From assembly GCF_900176635.1 (NCBI RefSeq), contig NZ_FXLN01000004.1, positions 948,230 through 1,012,229 of the forward strand: a stretch of DNA of 64,000 nucleotides, given 5' to 3'. Shown one piece after another: positions 46,838-55,961 of the stretch (position 1 is its first letter; each line of letters begins with the position of its first letter). A program made the position numbers and the translations under genes. The notes beneath the pieces were generated by a model, which worked only from the letters and a program-made list of their open reading frames with translations, was not told where the DNA came from and ran no database searches. Source of the stretch: Clostridium merdae. Its GTDB lineage: Bacteria > Bacillota > Clostridia > Oscillospirales > Acutalibacteraceae.

Positions 46838-47983
46838 TTAGGATTCCGCTTTGATTTTGCGAATTACCATCAGAAACCGTTCGATTTCATTCCTATTATT
46901 AAAAGCAGAGGGTGATACGCGCACAGTTCCCTGTTCCAACGTACCCATAAATTGATGTGCTGCAGGTGCGCAATGCAAACCGGGCCGTACCGCTATTCCG
47001 GCGTTATCTAACTTACCAGCTACCTGCTCGCTCGACATTCCCTTCAGATTAAAGGAGAGAACCGGTGCAAAATAGGCTTCTTCCGGCCGCTGCGTGTAAA
47101 GGTGCGCACCGTTCATTTTAGCCAGACCATCGTATAACTGCTGCACAAGGCGCATTTCGTGCGTAAATATGACTTTTTCTGTTTTCATGCGTACAAATTC
47201 CATACCGGCTCTAAGCCCTGCAATTCCCGGTAGATTCGGCGTACCGCTTTCCGCCTGCTCCGGCATTTGATCCGGCTGCAGGAATGAAAACGACGTTGTA
47301 CCGGTTCCACCCTCCAGAATTGTTTTGGGCAGTGAGCCGCACTTGGCAATCAGCATTCCGGTTCCCATGGGGCCATAGAGCCCTTTGTGGCCGGCCATGC
47401 AAAGGTAATCAATTGCACTATCATTTAGGTTTATAGGCAGCACGCCACCGCTTTGCGCACAATCTACTGCTGTGCAGATTTCGTATTCCTTGCCAAGTGC
47501 AGCAATACGCTCAACAGGCAAGCGAATTCCCCAAACATTTGAGGCGTGCGTGCAAACAATCAGCTTTGTGTTGGGTTGCAATGCTTGGCGAAAATGATCT
47601 ACTGTCGCATCATTATCCCCAGGTACAACCTGTGCCTGCGTAAATGTTATATTTTGGTCTGCCAGAGCCTGAAGCGGCCGCATGACTGCGTTGTGCTCCA
47701 AATTTGAGGTTACCACATGGTCACCTGGCTTCAAAACACCTTTAATAACCATGTTAAGAGCCATGGTACAATTCATCGTAAATGCAACACATTCCGGCCC
47801 GGGAGCAGAGAACATATCCGCGGCAAGCTGCCGGCAGTTATAAAGCTCCTCCGCAGCGGCCATAGAAAGCTTATGCCCGCTGCGACCCGGGTTCGCACCC
47901 TTCGTCCTTTGTGCGTCTGCCATTGTCGTTATCACACGAGGAGGCTTAGGGTACGTGGTGGCTGCATTATCGAGGTAAATCAT
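46838..47983 (-). CDS. Cysteine desulfurase-family aminotransferase (class V)
   Basis: A 381-residue PLP enzyme. IYLDNAATTYPKP at the start, CTMALNMVIKG, ICTHASNVWG, VDCAQSGGVLPINL and the PLP-lysine motif CMAGHKGLYGPMGTG mark the NifS/SufS group, with the C-terminal FNNRNEIERFLMVIRKI. The catalytic loop cysteine of IscS is replaced by a shorter RPGLHCAPAAHQFMGT containing Cys near 347. This branch (EF2568-type) is linked to selenium or sulfur transfer in anaerobes. Ends four bases into the DUF3343 gene. Confidence 0.85.
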   Translation of the reverse strand: MIYLDNAATTYPKPPRVITTMADAQRTKGANPGRSGHKLSMAAAEELYNCRQLAADMFSAPGPECVAFTMNCTMALNMVIKGVLKPGDHVVTSNLEHNAVMRPLQALADQNITFTQAQVVPGDNDATVDHFRQALQPNTKLIVCTHASNVWGIRLPVERIAALGKEYEICTAVDCAQSGGVLPINLNDSAIDYLCMAGHKGLYGPMGTGMLIAKCGSLPKTILEGGTGTTSFSFLQPDQMPEQAESGTPNLPGIAGLRAGMEFVRMKTEKVIFTHEMRLVQQLYDGLAKMNGAHLYTQRPEEAYFAPVLSFNLKGMSSEQVAGKLDNAGIAVRPGLHCAPAAHQFMGTLEQGTVRVSPSAFNNRNEIERFLMVIRKIKAES

Positions 47984-48216
47984 ACCCCACCAGCTCTCTC
48001 AGATCTTCCCAAAACTCGAACACCTGAATTCCTTAAAATATCTTCCGCTTGATCGGTTCTATCCGGTACAAAAATTCCATAACCGCACCCGAGTCGGTCT
48101 TGCGTGCGCGGTGTTCTCTCTACATACGATTTAATTCCATAACGGAACAAAATGTCCCGGCTTTTCATCGCATAAGTGATGGAACCAAGCAAAATAACAG
48201 GCTTGCCCACAAACAT
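47980..48216 (-). CDS. DUF3343 small protein
   Basis: A 78-residue protein MFVGKPVILLGSITYAMKSR at the start, then DILFRYGIKSYVERTPRT and GCGYGIFVPDRTDQAEDILR. DUF3343 proteins accompany cysteine desulfurase-like enzymes and are thought to carry or receive sulfur or selenium through their conserved Cys (here GCGYG). It overlaps the desulfurase gene by four bases. The predicted partner function is family inference. Confidence 0.8.
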   Translation of the reverse strand: MFVGKPVILLGSITYAMKSRDILFRYGIKSYVERTPRTQDRLGCGYGIFVPDRTDQAEDILRNSGVRVLGRSERAGGV

Positions 48217-48276
48217 CACCTCTCTGTTTTTATTAACAGAATATGCGGTGGGAAGACGAGTTGATAACCTGTTTTT

Positions 48277-48744
48277 CTACTTTAGCAGACAAACTGCATG
48301 AGCGGCGATGCCCTGTCCTGCTCCGGTAAAGCCAAGATGCTCCTCCGTTGTGGCTTTTACGCTAACTGCATCCAATGAAATTTCGCAGGCATGTGCAATA
48401 TTTTCCCTCATCTGAGAAATGTACGGACGAAGCTTTGGAGCCTGCGCCACCACCGTAGCATCTATATTTTCTATTTGGTAGCCCTTTTCGCCAATTAATT
48501 CGCATACGCGGCTCAACAGCTTGAGGCTATCTGCCCCGGCCCATTCGGGGTCAGAATCCGGGAACCATGCTCCCAAATCGCCCAATGCGGCGGCGCCAAG
48601 CAGGGCATCCGCCACTGCGTGAGACAATACATCTGCATCGGAATGCCCCAAAAGACCAAGCTCATAGGGAACTGTTACTCCTCCAATGATTAAGGGACGC
48701 TCCGGCACCAAACGGTGCACATCGTAACCATGCCCAATTCTCAT
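48277..48744 (-). CDS. ispF: 2-C-methyl-D-erythritol 2,4-cyclodiphosphate synthase
   Basis: A 155-residue trimeric enzyme of the MEP isoprenoid pathway. The signature RIGHGYDVHRL, LGHSDADVLSHAVADALLGAA and VSVKATTEEHLGFTGAGQGIAAHAV are exact family matches; zinc ligands are Asp and His in DVH and His in SHAV. It overlaps ispD (ATGA), so the two pathway steps are co-translated. Confidence 0.95.
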   Translation of the reverse strand: MRIGHGYDVHRLVPERPLIIGGVTVPYELGLLGHSDADVLSHAVADALLGAAALGDLGAWFPDSDPEWAGADSLKLLSRVCELIGEKGYQIENIDATVVAQAPKLRPYISQMRENIAHACEISLDAVSVKATTEEHLGFTGAGQGIAAHAVCLLK

Positions 48745-49442
48745 GTATAACCACCCTCCCTACTCATTAATACTGCCTGCGCAAACAAAATATCTTCGGG
48801 CGTTGTCAGTTTAATATTATCTGGTGAGCCCTCGCACAGGTGAACCCTGCCGCCGGTTTGTTCAATGAGCTGGCAGTCATCGGTATAATCACCGGCGACC
48901 GTTTTCATTGCAGATTCGTACAACTCACGGCGAAATACCTGCGGTGTTTGTACGTTCCAAAGCTGCGAACGCGGCGGGGTTTCCACTACAAAGCCTTGTT
49001 CATCCACTTTCTTTATCGTATCTCTAGCCAGAATAGCAAGAGCAGAGGCTCCAAAGCTATGTGCATCTAGAACTACCCGGTCAATTAGCTCTGGGCGAAC
49101 CAAAGGGCGGGCGCCGTCATGAATGGCAATGTACGCGCAGTCCAGCGGTACAGCAGCCACACCACAAGCTACGGAGCTCTGACGGGAGTTTGCCCCCGCT
49201 ACAATATGATACTGTTTTCGAAACAAATATTGCACAATCATTTGATTCATCTCTTCGATATCGCATTCCCGGCAGACTACAACCACTTCGTCAATTGTCT
49301 TTGCCTGTTCCATGGCCATCAGTGTACGTACAATGGCGGGAATACCGCAAAGTGGAAGCCATATTTTAGAATCGGTGCATTTCATTCGGCTGGAGCTGCC
49401 GGCTGCAACTACAATTGCGCAGCAACGGTTGCCATCTCTCAT
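48741..49442 (-). CDS. ispD: 2-C-methyl-D-erythritol 4-phosphate cytidylyltransferase
   Basis: A 233-residue nucleotidyltransferase of the MEP pathway. The nucleotide loop is AIVVAAGSSSRMKCTDSKIWLPLCGIP (in part), followed by IHDGARPLVRPELIDRVV, TPPRSQLWNVQTPQVFRRELY and the C-terminal DNIKLTTPEDILFAQ. The start at 49442 puts the family N-terminus six residues before the loop; longer readings are rejected. First of the ispD-ispF pair. Confidence 0.93.
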   Translation of the reverse strand: MRDGNRCCAIVVAAGSSSRMKCTDSKIWLPLCGIPAIVRTLMAMEQAKTIDEVVVVCRECDIEEMNQMIVQYLFRKQYHIVAGANSRQSSVACGVAAVPLDCAYIAIHDGARPLVRPELIDRVVLDAHSFGASALAILARDTIKKVDEQGFVVETPPRSQLWNVQTPQVFRRELYESAMKTVAGDYTDDCQLIEQTGGRVHLCEGSPDNIKLTTPEDILFAQAVLMSREGGYT

Positions 49443-49671
49443 TTTATTCACCGTCTTTCTCACAAAACAAAGGCGCCTGCTAGCGGCACCCTTTTGTTTT
49501 ATTATAGTATGGATTTTGCGCCATAGCAATTACAATGCTGTTACTTCATCAGAATTCAGAGTTCATTCATATTTCAAATAATAAATGTTTACAAAACTTT
49601 TGGATTGATTTTTGGAAAAAAATACGGTAAGATGAAATCGTCAAAACAGACAAAAAAAGGAGTGATGATTT

Positions 49672-50151
49672 GTGAAAGAACTAAGCCCAAAACGCGTGGC
49701 TGATTCCGCTGTGGAGCAAATCCAAATTGTACTGAGCAGTCATATTAACGGTGCAGGACGATTGTTTGGCGGCCAGCTAATGGAATGGATTGACATTGTT
49801 GCAGGTGTTGTAGCCCGAAGACATTCCAATCACAATACCACCACTGCCTCCATAGATAATCTGCAATTTAAAGAACCGGTTTATTTAAACAATACTCTTG
49901 TTCTGTACGGCAGAGTCACTTATGTTGGCAAAACCTCTATGGAAATACGGGTTGATACTTATGTAGAACACCTGGATGGCAACCGGAAGCTGGTAAACAG
50001 TGCTTATTTTGTGATGGTAGCTCTCAATGAGAATGACCACCCAACGCAAGTTCCTCCACTACTGCTGGAAAGCGAAGAAGAACAGGTGGACTGGAAAGCC
50101 GGCGAGCGTCGAAACGAGCTGCGCCGCCAGCGCCGGGTAGAACAATACTAA
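49672..50151 (+). CDS. Acyl-CoA thioesterase, hotdog fold
   Basis: A 159-residue hotdog protein. NGAGRLFGGQLMEWIDIVAGVVARRH is the YciA/BFIT-type helix with the catalytic Asp, TTASIDNLQFKEPVYLNNTLVLYGRVTYVGKTSMEIRVDTYVE (in part) the beta-sheet. Starts at GTG after AAAAAAGGAG. It cleaves fatty or CoA thioesters; chain length cannot be told. Single gene with its own terminator. Confidence 0.87.
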   Translation: MKELSPKRVADSAVEQIQIVLSSHINGAGRLFGGQLMEWIDIVAGVVARRHSNHNTTTASIDNLQFKEPVYLNNTLVLYGRVTYVGKTSMEIRVDTYVEHLDGNRKLVNSAYFVMVALNENDHPTQVPPLLLESEEEQVDWKAGERRNELRRQRRVEQY

Positions 50152-50172
50152 ATTATAGTTTGAACTTTGATG

Positions 50173-50217
50173 AAATACCTTCCGATTGACTTAGTAAAAA
50201 GGAAGGTATTTCTTTTT
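50173..50217 (+). terminator. Terminator of the thioesterase gene
   Basis: AAATACCTTCC (50173-50183) pairs with GGAAGGTATTT (50201-50211), followed by CTTTTT. Confidence 0.75.
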
Positions 50218-50276
50218 ACTAGGAAGCATGGCATTTTTCTTTCTCCTTTTGTTATTCTTAATATGGGGTGAAACAA

Positions 50277-52103
50277 ATGAACGCGAAAGAACTGCTTCGC
50301 AAAATTCCTCTATCCTTTACCCACCTGCAAACAGAAGCAAGCTTAGTTCAGGTTTTTCTGGAGCAAAACGGCTTTTCAGCAACTACCCCTAATCTGCAAG
50401 AGCTGGTGCAAAAAGCGGAGCCAAGCATATGCGGCTTGCTGCGTACGTTACCGCCGCTAACTATCACCATGATTAAATCTATTTTAGAAGAAATGGTCAG
50501 CCTTCACGAAAGAGGAAAAAACGGCGTTATTTTTACACCAGAGTATATTGCGAACTACATACTGGAACAAACCATTCCTTCCCCCTGCCCCCAAAGCTGC
50601 CGGTTGATTGACCCAGCCTGCGGCAGTGGCTCCTTTTTACTGCCTGCTGCAATCCATTTACACCGTGTTCTTAAAATACCGATGAAAGAGATACTATCGA
50701 AGCATCTGTATGGAATTGATATTAGCGCTGACCAAACCCGGCGAACCCAGCTTTTACTCACTTTACTGGCTTTGCAGGTAGACAAAAGTGCAGAGGGGCT
50801 TCAATTCCACCTAGCCACGGCGGATTCACTTGACTGTAACTGGCCACAGCTTTTTGGTTGCAGCGATTTCAATTATATTGTGGGAAACCCACCTTATATC
50901 AATACGCACACCATTCCCAAAGAGGAAAGTGAACGGCTGAAGAGGAGCTTTCGCACCACTCGCCGGGGCACGTTTAATCTGTTCTATGCCTTTATTGAGC
51001 AAAGCCTGCACTTTCTTTCGGAACAAGGCTCTATCGGCTTTATTGTTCCCAACAATTACCTTTCCATTTCTTCCGCACAAGAACTGCGAAAACTATTGGG
51101 AGAACGCCGTGCGGTTTCAAAGGTGATTGACTTTGGGGAAAACTTAGTGTTTGAACCGGTTCATACGTATAGCTCACTTCTATTTTTAAATAAGCAGGAG
51201 AATCGAACTGTTTCTTATGCAAAGCTAAAGAAAAGTTCAGACATTCCTGCTGTTTTGAGTAGTACAGTTCCTTACCAAACGGACGCAATGCACTTACACC
51301 CAACCGGTTGGAAGTTTTTATCTATGACCGAACAGGAGAACATTCAAAAAATAGAGCAGGCGGGTGAATCCATTCAAAAGCAAATCCGAATTGGGATTGC
51401 TACCTTGCGCGACCATGTTTATTTTCTGGATGGTTATGATTCAGCAGCCGGTTATTATTATAAACAGCGTGGCAGAACTCGCTATTATATGGAACCGAAT
51501 GTTGTAAAGCCCATTAATAAAATCTCCGAAATAACGGATGCTGCCTCTCTTGTAAAGGAACGACAGCACATTTTATTCCCTTATAGCGGTGACAACGACC
51601 CTAAAACACCCTATCGTATTCTGGGAGAAGAAGAGCTGGCGGCTCGGTACCCCCTGTGTTACCAATATCTGTTGGATTGCCGACCAGTGCTTGCCGCACG
51701 GGACAAAGGAAAACCAAACCCGGTAGCCTGGTATGCCTATGGCAGGAGCCAAGGGCTTAACTGCCGTGTTCCAAAGCTGTTATTACCTATGTTCAGCCGA
51801 CGCCCAAAGTTCTTAATGGAGGCGGATGGAGAAATCCTCTTTTGCAACGGTTATGCGATTGCAGACGGAGGACGATACCCTCTAGCCGTATTGCAAACCA
51901 TATTAAATTCTGGGGTTATGGAATACTATATCTCTCGTGTGAGCTACTCCCTACGAGGGGATTATAAATGCTACCAAAAGAAATACTTAAAGCATTTTTC
52001 CATCCCTGAATTAAATGAGAGCGAGATTGGTTTTTTGTTGTCTTGCTCCAACACGGAAGAAATAAATACCTTCTTATTCCAAAAATACAATCTTGTGCTT
52101 TAA
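50277..52103 (+). CDS. N6-adenine-specific DNA methyltransferase (Eco57I/TaqI-like)
   Basis: A 608-residue gamma-type methyltransferase. A helical N-part is followed by GVIFTPEYIANYILEQ, SAM motif DPACGSGSFLLPAAIHLH, the catalytic NPPYINT and FIVPNNYLS, then a C-terminal TaqI-like target-recognition region ending PLAVLQTILNSGVMEYYISRVSYSLRGDYKCYQKKYLKHFSIP (in part). This domain order is that of Eco57I-type enzymes and of orphan type-II methyltransferases. No restriction gene lies next to it, and the protein has no nuclease domain. The ATG at 50277 follows GGGGTG. It may regulate genes or protect DNA. Confidence 0.85.
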   Translation: MNAKELLRKIPLSFTHLQTEASLVQVFLEQNGFSATTPNLQELVQKAEPSICGLLRTLPPLTITMIKSILEEMVSLHERGKNGVIFTPEYIANYILEQTIPSPCPQSCRLIDPACGSGSFLLPAAIHLHRVLKIPMKEILSKHLYGIDISADQTRRTQLLLTLLALQVDKSAEGLQFHLATADSLDCNWPQLFGCSDFNYIVGNPPYINTHTIPKEESERLKRSFRTTRRGTFNLFYAFIEQSLHFLSEQGSIGFIVPNNYLSISSAQELRKLLGERRAVSKVIDFGENLVFEPVHTYSSLLFLNKQENRTVSYAKLKKSSDIPAVLSSTVPYQTDAMHLHPTGWKFLSMTEQENIQKIEQAGESIQKQIRIGIATLRDHVYFLDGYDSAAGYYYKQRGRTRYYMEPNVVKPINKISEITDAASLVKERQHILFPYSGDNDPKTPYRILGEEELAARYPLCYQYLLDCRPVLAARDKGKPNPVAWYAYGRSQGLNCRVPKLLLPMFSRRPKFLMEADGEILFCNGYAIADGGRYPLAVLQTILNSGVMEYYISRVSYSLRGDYKCYQKKYLKHFSIPELNESEIGFLLSCSNTEEINTFLFQKYNLVL

Positions 52104-52162
52104 TTATATTCAAAATATTGCATGTGTTACCTATACTTTGGAAGCCATTTCTATATTCATAA

Positions 52163-52198
52163 AAGAATCATCCCCTGCCTAAGCAAGGGATGATTCTT
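52163..52198. terminator. Bidirectional terminator between MTase and opuAC
   Basis: A 12-bp stem (52163-52174 with 52187-52198) between the two convergent genes. Confidence 0.8.
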
Positions 52199-52209
52199 GT
52201 TATTATAGA

Positions 52210-53085
52210 TTATTTTGCAGGAACCCAGCTCTTGATTAAATCGGGATGCTCTTTTGCCCAAGCTCTTGCCACATCCAAAGGCTCGCCACCCTTTTCTTCT
52301 ATGGCACCCATCAAATCGCCGAGCTCTTTTTCACTCATCTTGAAGTTTTTCAAGAAGTTCACAACCTCTGGCATGTCTTTTGATAAATCTTTCCGAGTCA
52401 CAATGTGGATGTTTTCAGCAGCTCCATAAACACCCTTGGGGTCTTCCAGAACCTTTAAATCCCAGCGAGAGAACATCCAGTGTGGTTTCCAGCCGGTTAC
52501 CACAATCGGTTTTTTCGCATCAATCGCCTTTTTCAGAGCGGCTGTCATCGTGGGGCCGCTACCGGGCAGGAGCGAATAATTCAGGCCATAATCTGCAATG
52601 GCTTTGTCGGTTGCTTTCATAATACCTGCACCGGAATCGATGCCAATGATTTCACCGCCAAACTGGTCTTTATTCGCATTCAGCTCATCAATGCTGTTTA
52701 TCGACACATAGCTGGGGACCGCAAGGCCAATCATAGCATTTTCGTAGCTGACTCCCAAATCCTCCAGCTTATCGCCATACTTTTTCATATAATCCTCGTG
52801 GGTGGTTGGGAGCCACACATCCATAAAGGCGTCGGTATTGCCACTAGCTACGGATGTAAACACGGGGGCAACGTCCGCCATTGTTAATGTAACCTTATAG
52901 CCCATCTGGTCTTCCATCACGGCGGCCGCCAAATTGGTCATTGCAATTCCCTCCGACCAATTCACATACCCCAGCTTAACCGTCTTCTTTTCCGCTCCGC
53001 CGGAGCTACCGCCTGAAGGGCCGCACCCTGCCATTGCACCAAGAAGCATTACAACACTCATTCCAATTGCTACTGCTTTTTTCAT
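52210..53085 (-). CDS. opuAC: Glycine betaine/proline-type ABC substrate-binding lipoprotein
   Basis: A 291-residue lipoprotein with lipobox LLGAMAGC. The mature chain matches OpuAC: KLGYVNWSEGIAMTNLAAAVM, ASGNTDAFMDVWLPTTHEDYMKKYG, VPSYVSINSIDELNANKDQF, IVVTGWKPHWMFSRWDLKVLEDPKG (in part). The tryptophan box (three Trp: NWSE, DVWLP, GWKPHWM) forms the cation-pi cage for the quaternary amine. Last gene of ATPase, permease, binding protein. Confidence 0.92.
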   Translation of the reverse strand: MKKAVAIGMSVVMLLGAMAGCGPSGGSSGGAEKKTVKLGYVNWSEGIAMTNLAAAVMEDQMGYKVTLTMADVAPVFTSVASGNTDAFMDVWLPTTHEDYMKKYGDKLEDLGVSYENAMIGLAVPSYVSINSIDELNANKDQFGGEIIGIDSGAGIMKATDKAIADYGLNYSLLPGSGPTMTAALKKAIDAKKPIVVTGWKPHWMFSRWDLKVLEDPKGVYGAAENIHIVTRKDLSKDMPEVVNFLKNFKMSEKELGDLMGAIEEKGGEPLDVARAWAKEHPDLIKSWVPAK

Positions 53086-53198
53086 TGTTTTCCTCCTTCG
53101 ATCTTTGTCACTCTATTTATGGCACTTTTCAAAAGGCTGCTGTTTCCCCACGTTTTTAGGGAATGAAATCATGAAAAGCGGCAATCAACAAGTAAATC

Positions 53199-54029
53199 TT
53201 ATGCCTTCTTTTTGTTCTTCCCAAGGCTCTGGGTAATACGGTCAATGACCATTGCAAGTATAACCACTGCAAGCCCGCCTTCAAAGCCTTGACCCATCTT
53301 CATTTGAGTAATACCCTGTAACACCACATTACCAAGGCCGCCTGCACCAATCATGGCTGAAATAACCACCATGGAAAGGGAAAGAAGAATAGTCTGGTTC
53401 AACCCCGCCAGAATAGTTGGCATCGCCATGGGGATTTGTACCTTCCACAATAGCTGGCCAGAGGTTGAGCCAAACGCCTTTGATGCCTCAACCACATCTC
53501 CCGGAACCTGCCGAATCCCGAGGCTGGTAAGGCGCACAACCGGTGGCATTGCGAAAATAACGGTTGCCACTGCACCCGGTACTTCTCCTAAATCAAAGAA
53601 GTAAACCGCAGGGATTAAGTAAACGAACGCAGGCATGGTTTGCATAAAATCCAAAACGGGGCGAATTACGTTATTGGCCTTGTCACTGCGTGACATCCAT
53701 ATGCCAAGCGGCAGCCCCAGTATCAGCGCAATCAAGGTGGCCGTTACCACTAAGGCAAGCGTTTCCATTGTTTGGCGCCATAAGTTCATCGATACAATTA
53801 ATAGCAAACCGGCCACGGTAAAGATTCCAGTTCCCCTGCCGGCAAGCCTCCAAGCGATGACCGCTAGGATGGCAATGGTAACAAAGAAAGGAATTGCATT
53901 AAAAATAAAATCGAAACCATCAATAATACCGGACAAACCATTTTTTATTCCGGTGAAAAATGGCGCTAAATTTATGGTGAGCCAATCAATACCTTTTTCC
54001 ACATAGTCGCCAATGGGTAGTCTAATCAT
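53199..54029 (-). CDS. opuAB: Glycine betaine ABC transporter permease
   Basis: A 276-residue permease: IDWLTINLAPFFTGIKNGLSG, five or more helices, and the EAA loop PGDVVEASKAFGSTSGQLLWKVQIPMAMPTILAG (in part). The C-terminal KNKKKA is basic. The second ATG, overlapping the opuAA stop by eight bases and nine bases after GAGG, is used. It imports the osmoprotectant together with OpuAA and OpuAC. Confidence 0.9.
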   Translation of the reverse strand: MIRLPIGDYVEKGIDWLTINLAPFFTGIKNGLSGIIDGFDFIFNAIPFFVTIAILAVIAWRLAGRGTGIFTVAGLLLIVSMNLWRQTMETLALVVTATLIALILGLPLGIWMSRSDKANNVIRPVLDFMQTMPAFVYLIPAVYFFDLGEVPGAVATVIFAMPPVVRLTSLGIRQVPGDVVEASKAFGSTSGQLLWKVQIPMAMPTILAGLNQTILLSLSMVVISAMIGAGGLGNVVLQGITQMKMGQGFEGGLAVVILAMVIDRITQSLGKNKKKA

Positions 54030-55215
54030 TACCATTCACCTCTCCTACAATACCAGCCAATACAGACACTTTGAAAATGAGCCCTAAAAGTACATTCTCA
54101 CTGTCTACAACAGCTACCGGGTATTTTGTTTTTAAGAACAAGGGCGAAATATCTTCAATTAACACATCCGGCCCAACGGTGCAAAAATCCTTTTCTAAAA
54201 TGCTGGTAAGGTCTTCCTTCCCCTCACGAATCAGGCGAGTTACATCATCAATGGTAACAAGCCCAAGCAGGTTGCCCTGTTTATCGGTAACATACACGCT
54301 AGAGATTTCTTCTTCCCGCATTTGGTGAAGTGCCACACGCGCACCGCCCGTTACGGTGGTTACAGTGTCGGCTTCTCTCATAATCGACGATGCAGTAAGT
54401 ATCTTTGATCGGTTTACTCCCTGAACAAACTTGCTTACATAGTCATTCGCAGGGTGGCTTAAAATTTCTTCCGGCGTGCCAATCTGCACAATCACACCAT
54501 CCTTCATGATGGCGATACGATCACCCAGCTTTAGTGCCTCATCCAAATCATGTGTAATAAAGATGATTGTTTTCTTCATTTTGCGCTGCAAATTGAGCAG
54601 CTCATTCTGCATTCCTTTTCGAATCAGTGGGTCTAACGCACTAAACGCTTCATCCATCAACAATACATCTGGTGAAGTGGCAAGTGCACGGGCTAGCCCA
54701 ACACGCTGCTGCATACCACCGGAAAGCTGAGATGGATATGAGTTCTCGTACCCTTTTAGGCCAACAACGGCAAGCATCTCTGCTGCTTTTTTCAGTCGAA
54801 CGCTTTCGTCCTCTTTTTGAATTTCTAGCCCAAAAGCGACATTTTCCGCTACCGTACGGTGTGGTAACAGCGCAAAATTTTGAAAGACCATCGCAATCTT
54901 TTTTCTGCGAATTTCGCGAAGCCGCTCGGCGTTGCAATCTGCAATGTTTTCTCCATCAATCAATATTTCACCCGAGGTGGGGTCAATCAAACGGTTTAAG
55001 CACCGTATTAATGTAGATTTACCACTGCCGGAAAGCCCCATAACAACAAATATTTCCCCTTCTTCCACGGAAAAAGAAGCATTGTTTACACCAACACTGT
55101 GCTTGTGTTTCTTAAGTACAGATTCTTTGCTTTCACCTGCTTGTAAAAGCGGAATCATTTTTTTCGGGGTAGCACCGAATACTTTATATACGTTTTTGAT
55201 TTCAACCTTTGTCAT
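54022..55215 (-). CDS. opuAA: Glycine betaine ABC transporter ATP-binding protein with CBS pair
   Basis: A 397-residue ATPase: Walker A GLSGSGKSTLIR, Q-loop AMVFQNFALLPHRTV, signature LSGGMQQRVGLARAL, Walker B LLMDEAFSALDP. After about residue 270 two CBS domains (TASSIMREADTVTTVTGGAR and GLVTIDDVTRL; FCTVGPDVLIEDISPLF and DSENVLLGLIFKVSVL) sense ionic strength or c-di-AMP in OpuA relatives. First gene of the operon; imports betaine under osmotic stress. Confidence 0.93.
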   Translation of the reverse strand: MTKVEIKNVYKVFGATPKKMIPLLQAGESKESVLKKHKHSVGVNNASFSVEEGEIFVVMGLSGSGKSTLIRCLNRLIDPTSGEILIDGENIADCNAERLREIRRKKIAMVFQNFALLPHRTVAENVAFGLEIQKEDESVRLKKAAEMLAVVGLKGYENSYPSQLSGGMQQRVGLARALATSPDVLLMDEAFSALDPLIRKGMQNELLNLQRKMKKTIIFITHDLDEALKLGDRIAIMKDGVIVQIGTPEEILSHPANDYVSKFVQGVNRSKILTASSIMREADTVTTVTGGARVALHQMREEEISSVYVTDKQGNLLGLVTIDDVTRLIREGKEDLTSILEKDFCTVGPDVLIEDISPLFLKTKYPVAVVDSENVLLGLIFKVSVLAGIVGEVNGND

Positions 55216-55610
55216 TTCTGCTCATCCCCCATTCACATTTTTCTACCTACTCTCATAGTAACAACCTATGTCCAAACGCTAAGTTGTTAGTACAATTATA
55301 TTCGAGCATGAAATTCTTGTCAAATAAAAAATACGACAAAGCATTTTACTTCTATATAATTTATCCAATTTTGTTTAAAAAAATAAGGGAATTAAGGTAC
55401 GATTCTCTTCTTTTTTATAAACATATCATAAATATAACTTTTAATTTTTAGATGAATTGCAGAAAATATAAAAATTGGATTTTTTTGCATGCTTCAATTT
55501 CGACTTAAAATTTTCATTTTTATTATTACCCAATTTTTTATAGAAAATCTTTTCAAATATACCTTGTATCGCATAGTAAGATGTGCTACACTGTATTAGG
55601 AGGTGAAACA
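55216..55610. other. A/T-rich divergent gap between opuAA and padR
   Basis: About 395 bp, strongly A/T-rich and without genes. It should hold the leftward opu promoter and the rightward padR promoter; several TATAAT-like boxes exist and none stands out. A PadR-operator candidate is listed separately. Confidence 0.5.
55560..55578. promoter_or_regulatory. Possible PadR operator
   Basis: TACCTTGTATCGCATAGTA, an imperfect dyad (TAC-TTG / CA-GTA) 33 bp before the padR start, resembles sites of TATCGCATA type seen ahead of PadR genes. Autoregulation is likely. Confidence 0.45.
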
Positions 55611-55961
55611 ATGGATGATTCGGAATGGGTTGCACAGCTTCGGCGTGGCATTATGGAATTTTGTATTTTAGCTCTCATTCACAAAAAGGCTTGTTATGGG
55701 TATGAAATCGTTTCAACTCTTGAGCAATATAACTACCTTTCTATTACGGAAGGCACACTATACCCTTTACTGCGAAGACTCCAAAAAGAAAACAAATTAG
55801 AATCTTATTGGCAGGAATCGGAAAGCAGCGGTCACCCGCGAAAATATTACCGATTAACCGCATTGGGCAATGATTTGCTTTCGAAAATGTCGTTGACATG
55901 GGTTGATTTCACAAAAGAGATAAACGACCTCAATAATCAAAAGGAGAGTGGGCTTAAGTGA
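55611..55961 (+). CDS. PadR-family transcriptional regulator
   Basis: A 116-residue regulator with winged helix: RRGIMEFCILALIHKKACYGYEIVSTLEQ, SITEGTLYPLLRRLQKENKLESYWQE and SGHPRKYYRLTALGNDLL. Its ATG follows AGGAGGTG. It ends overlapping the DUF1700 gene start, the usual PadR-DUF1700 pairing, which controls membrane stress or antibiotic-response genes in Firmicutes. Short C-terminal helix for dimerisation. Confidence 0.9.
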   Translation: MDDSEWVAQLRRGIMEFCILALIHKKACYGYEIVSTLEQYNYLSITEGTLYPLLRRLQKENKLESYWQESESSGHPRKYYRLTALGNDLLSKMSLTWVDFTKEINDLNNQKESGLK

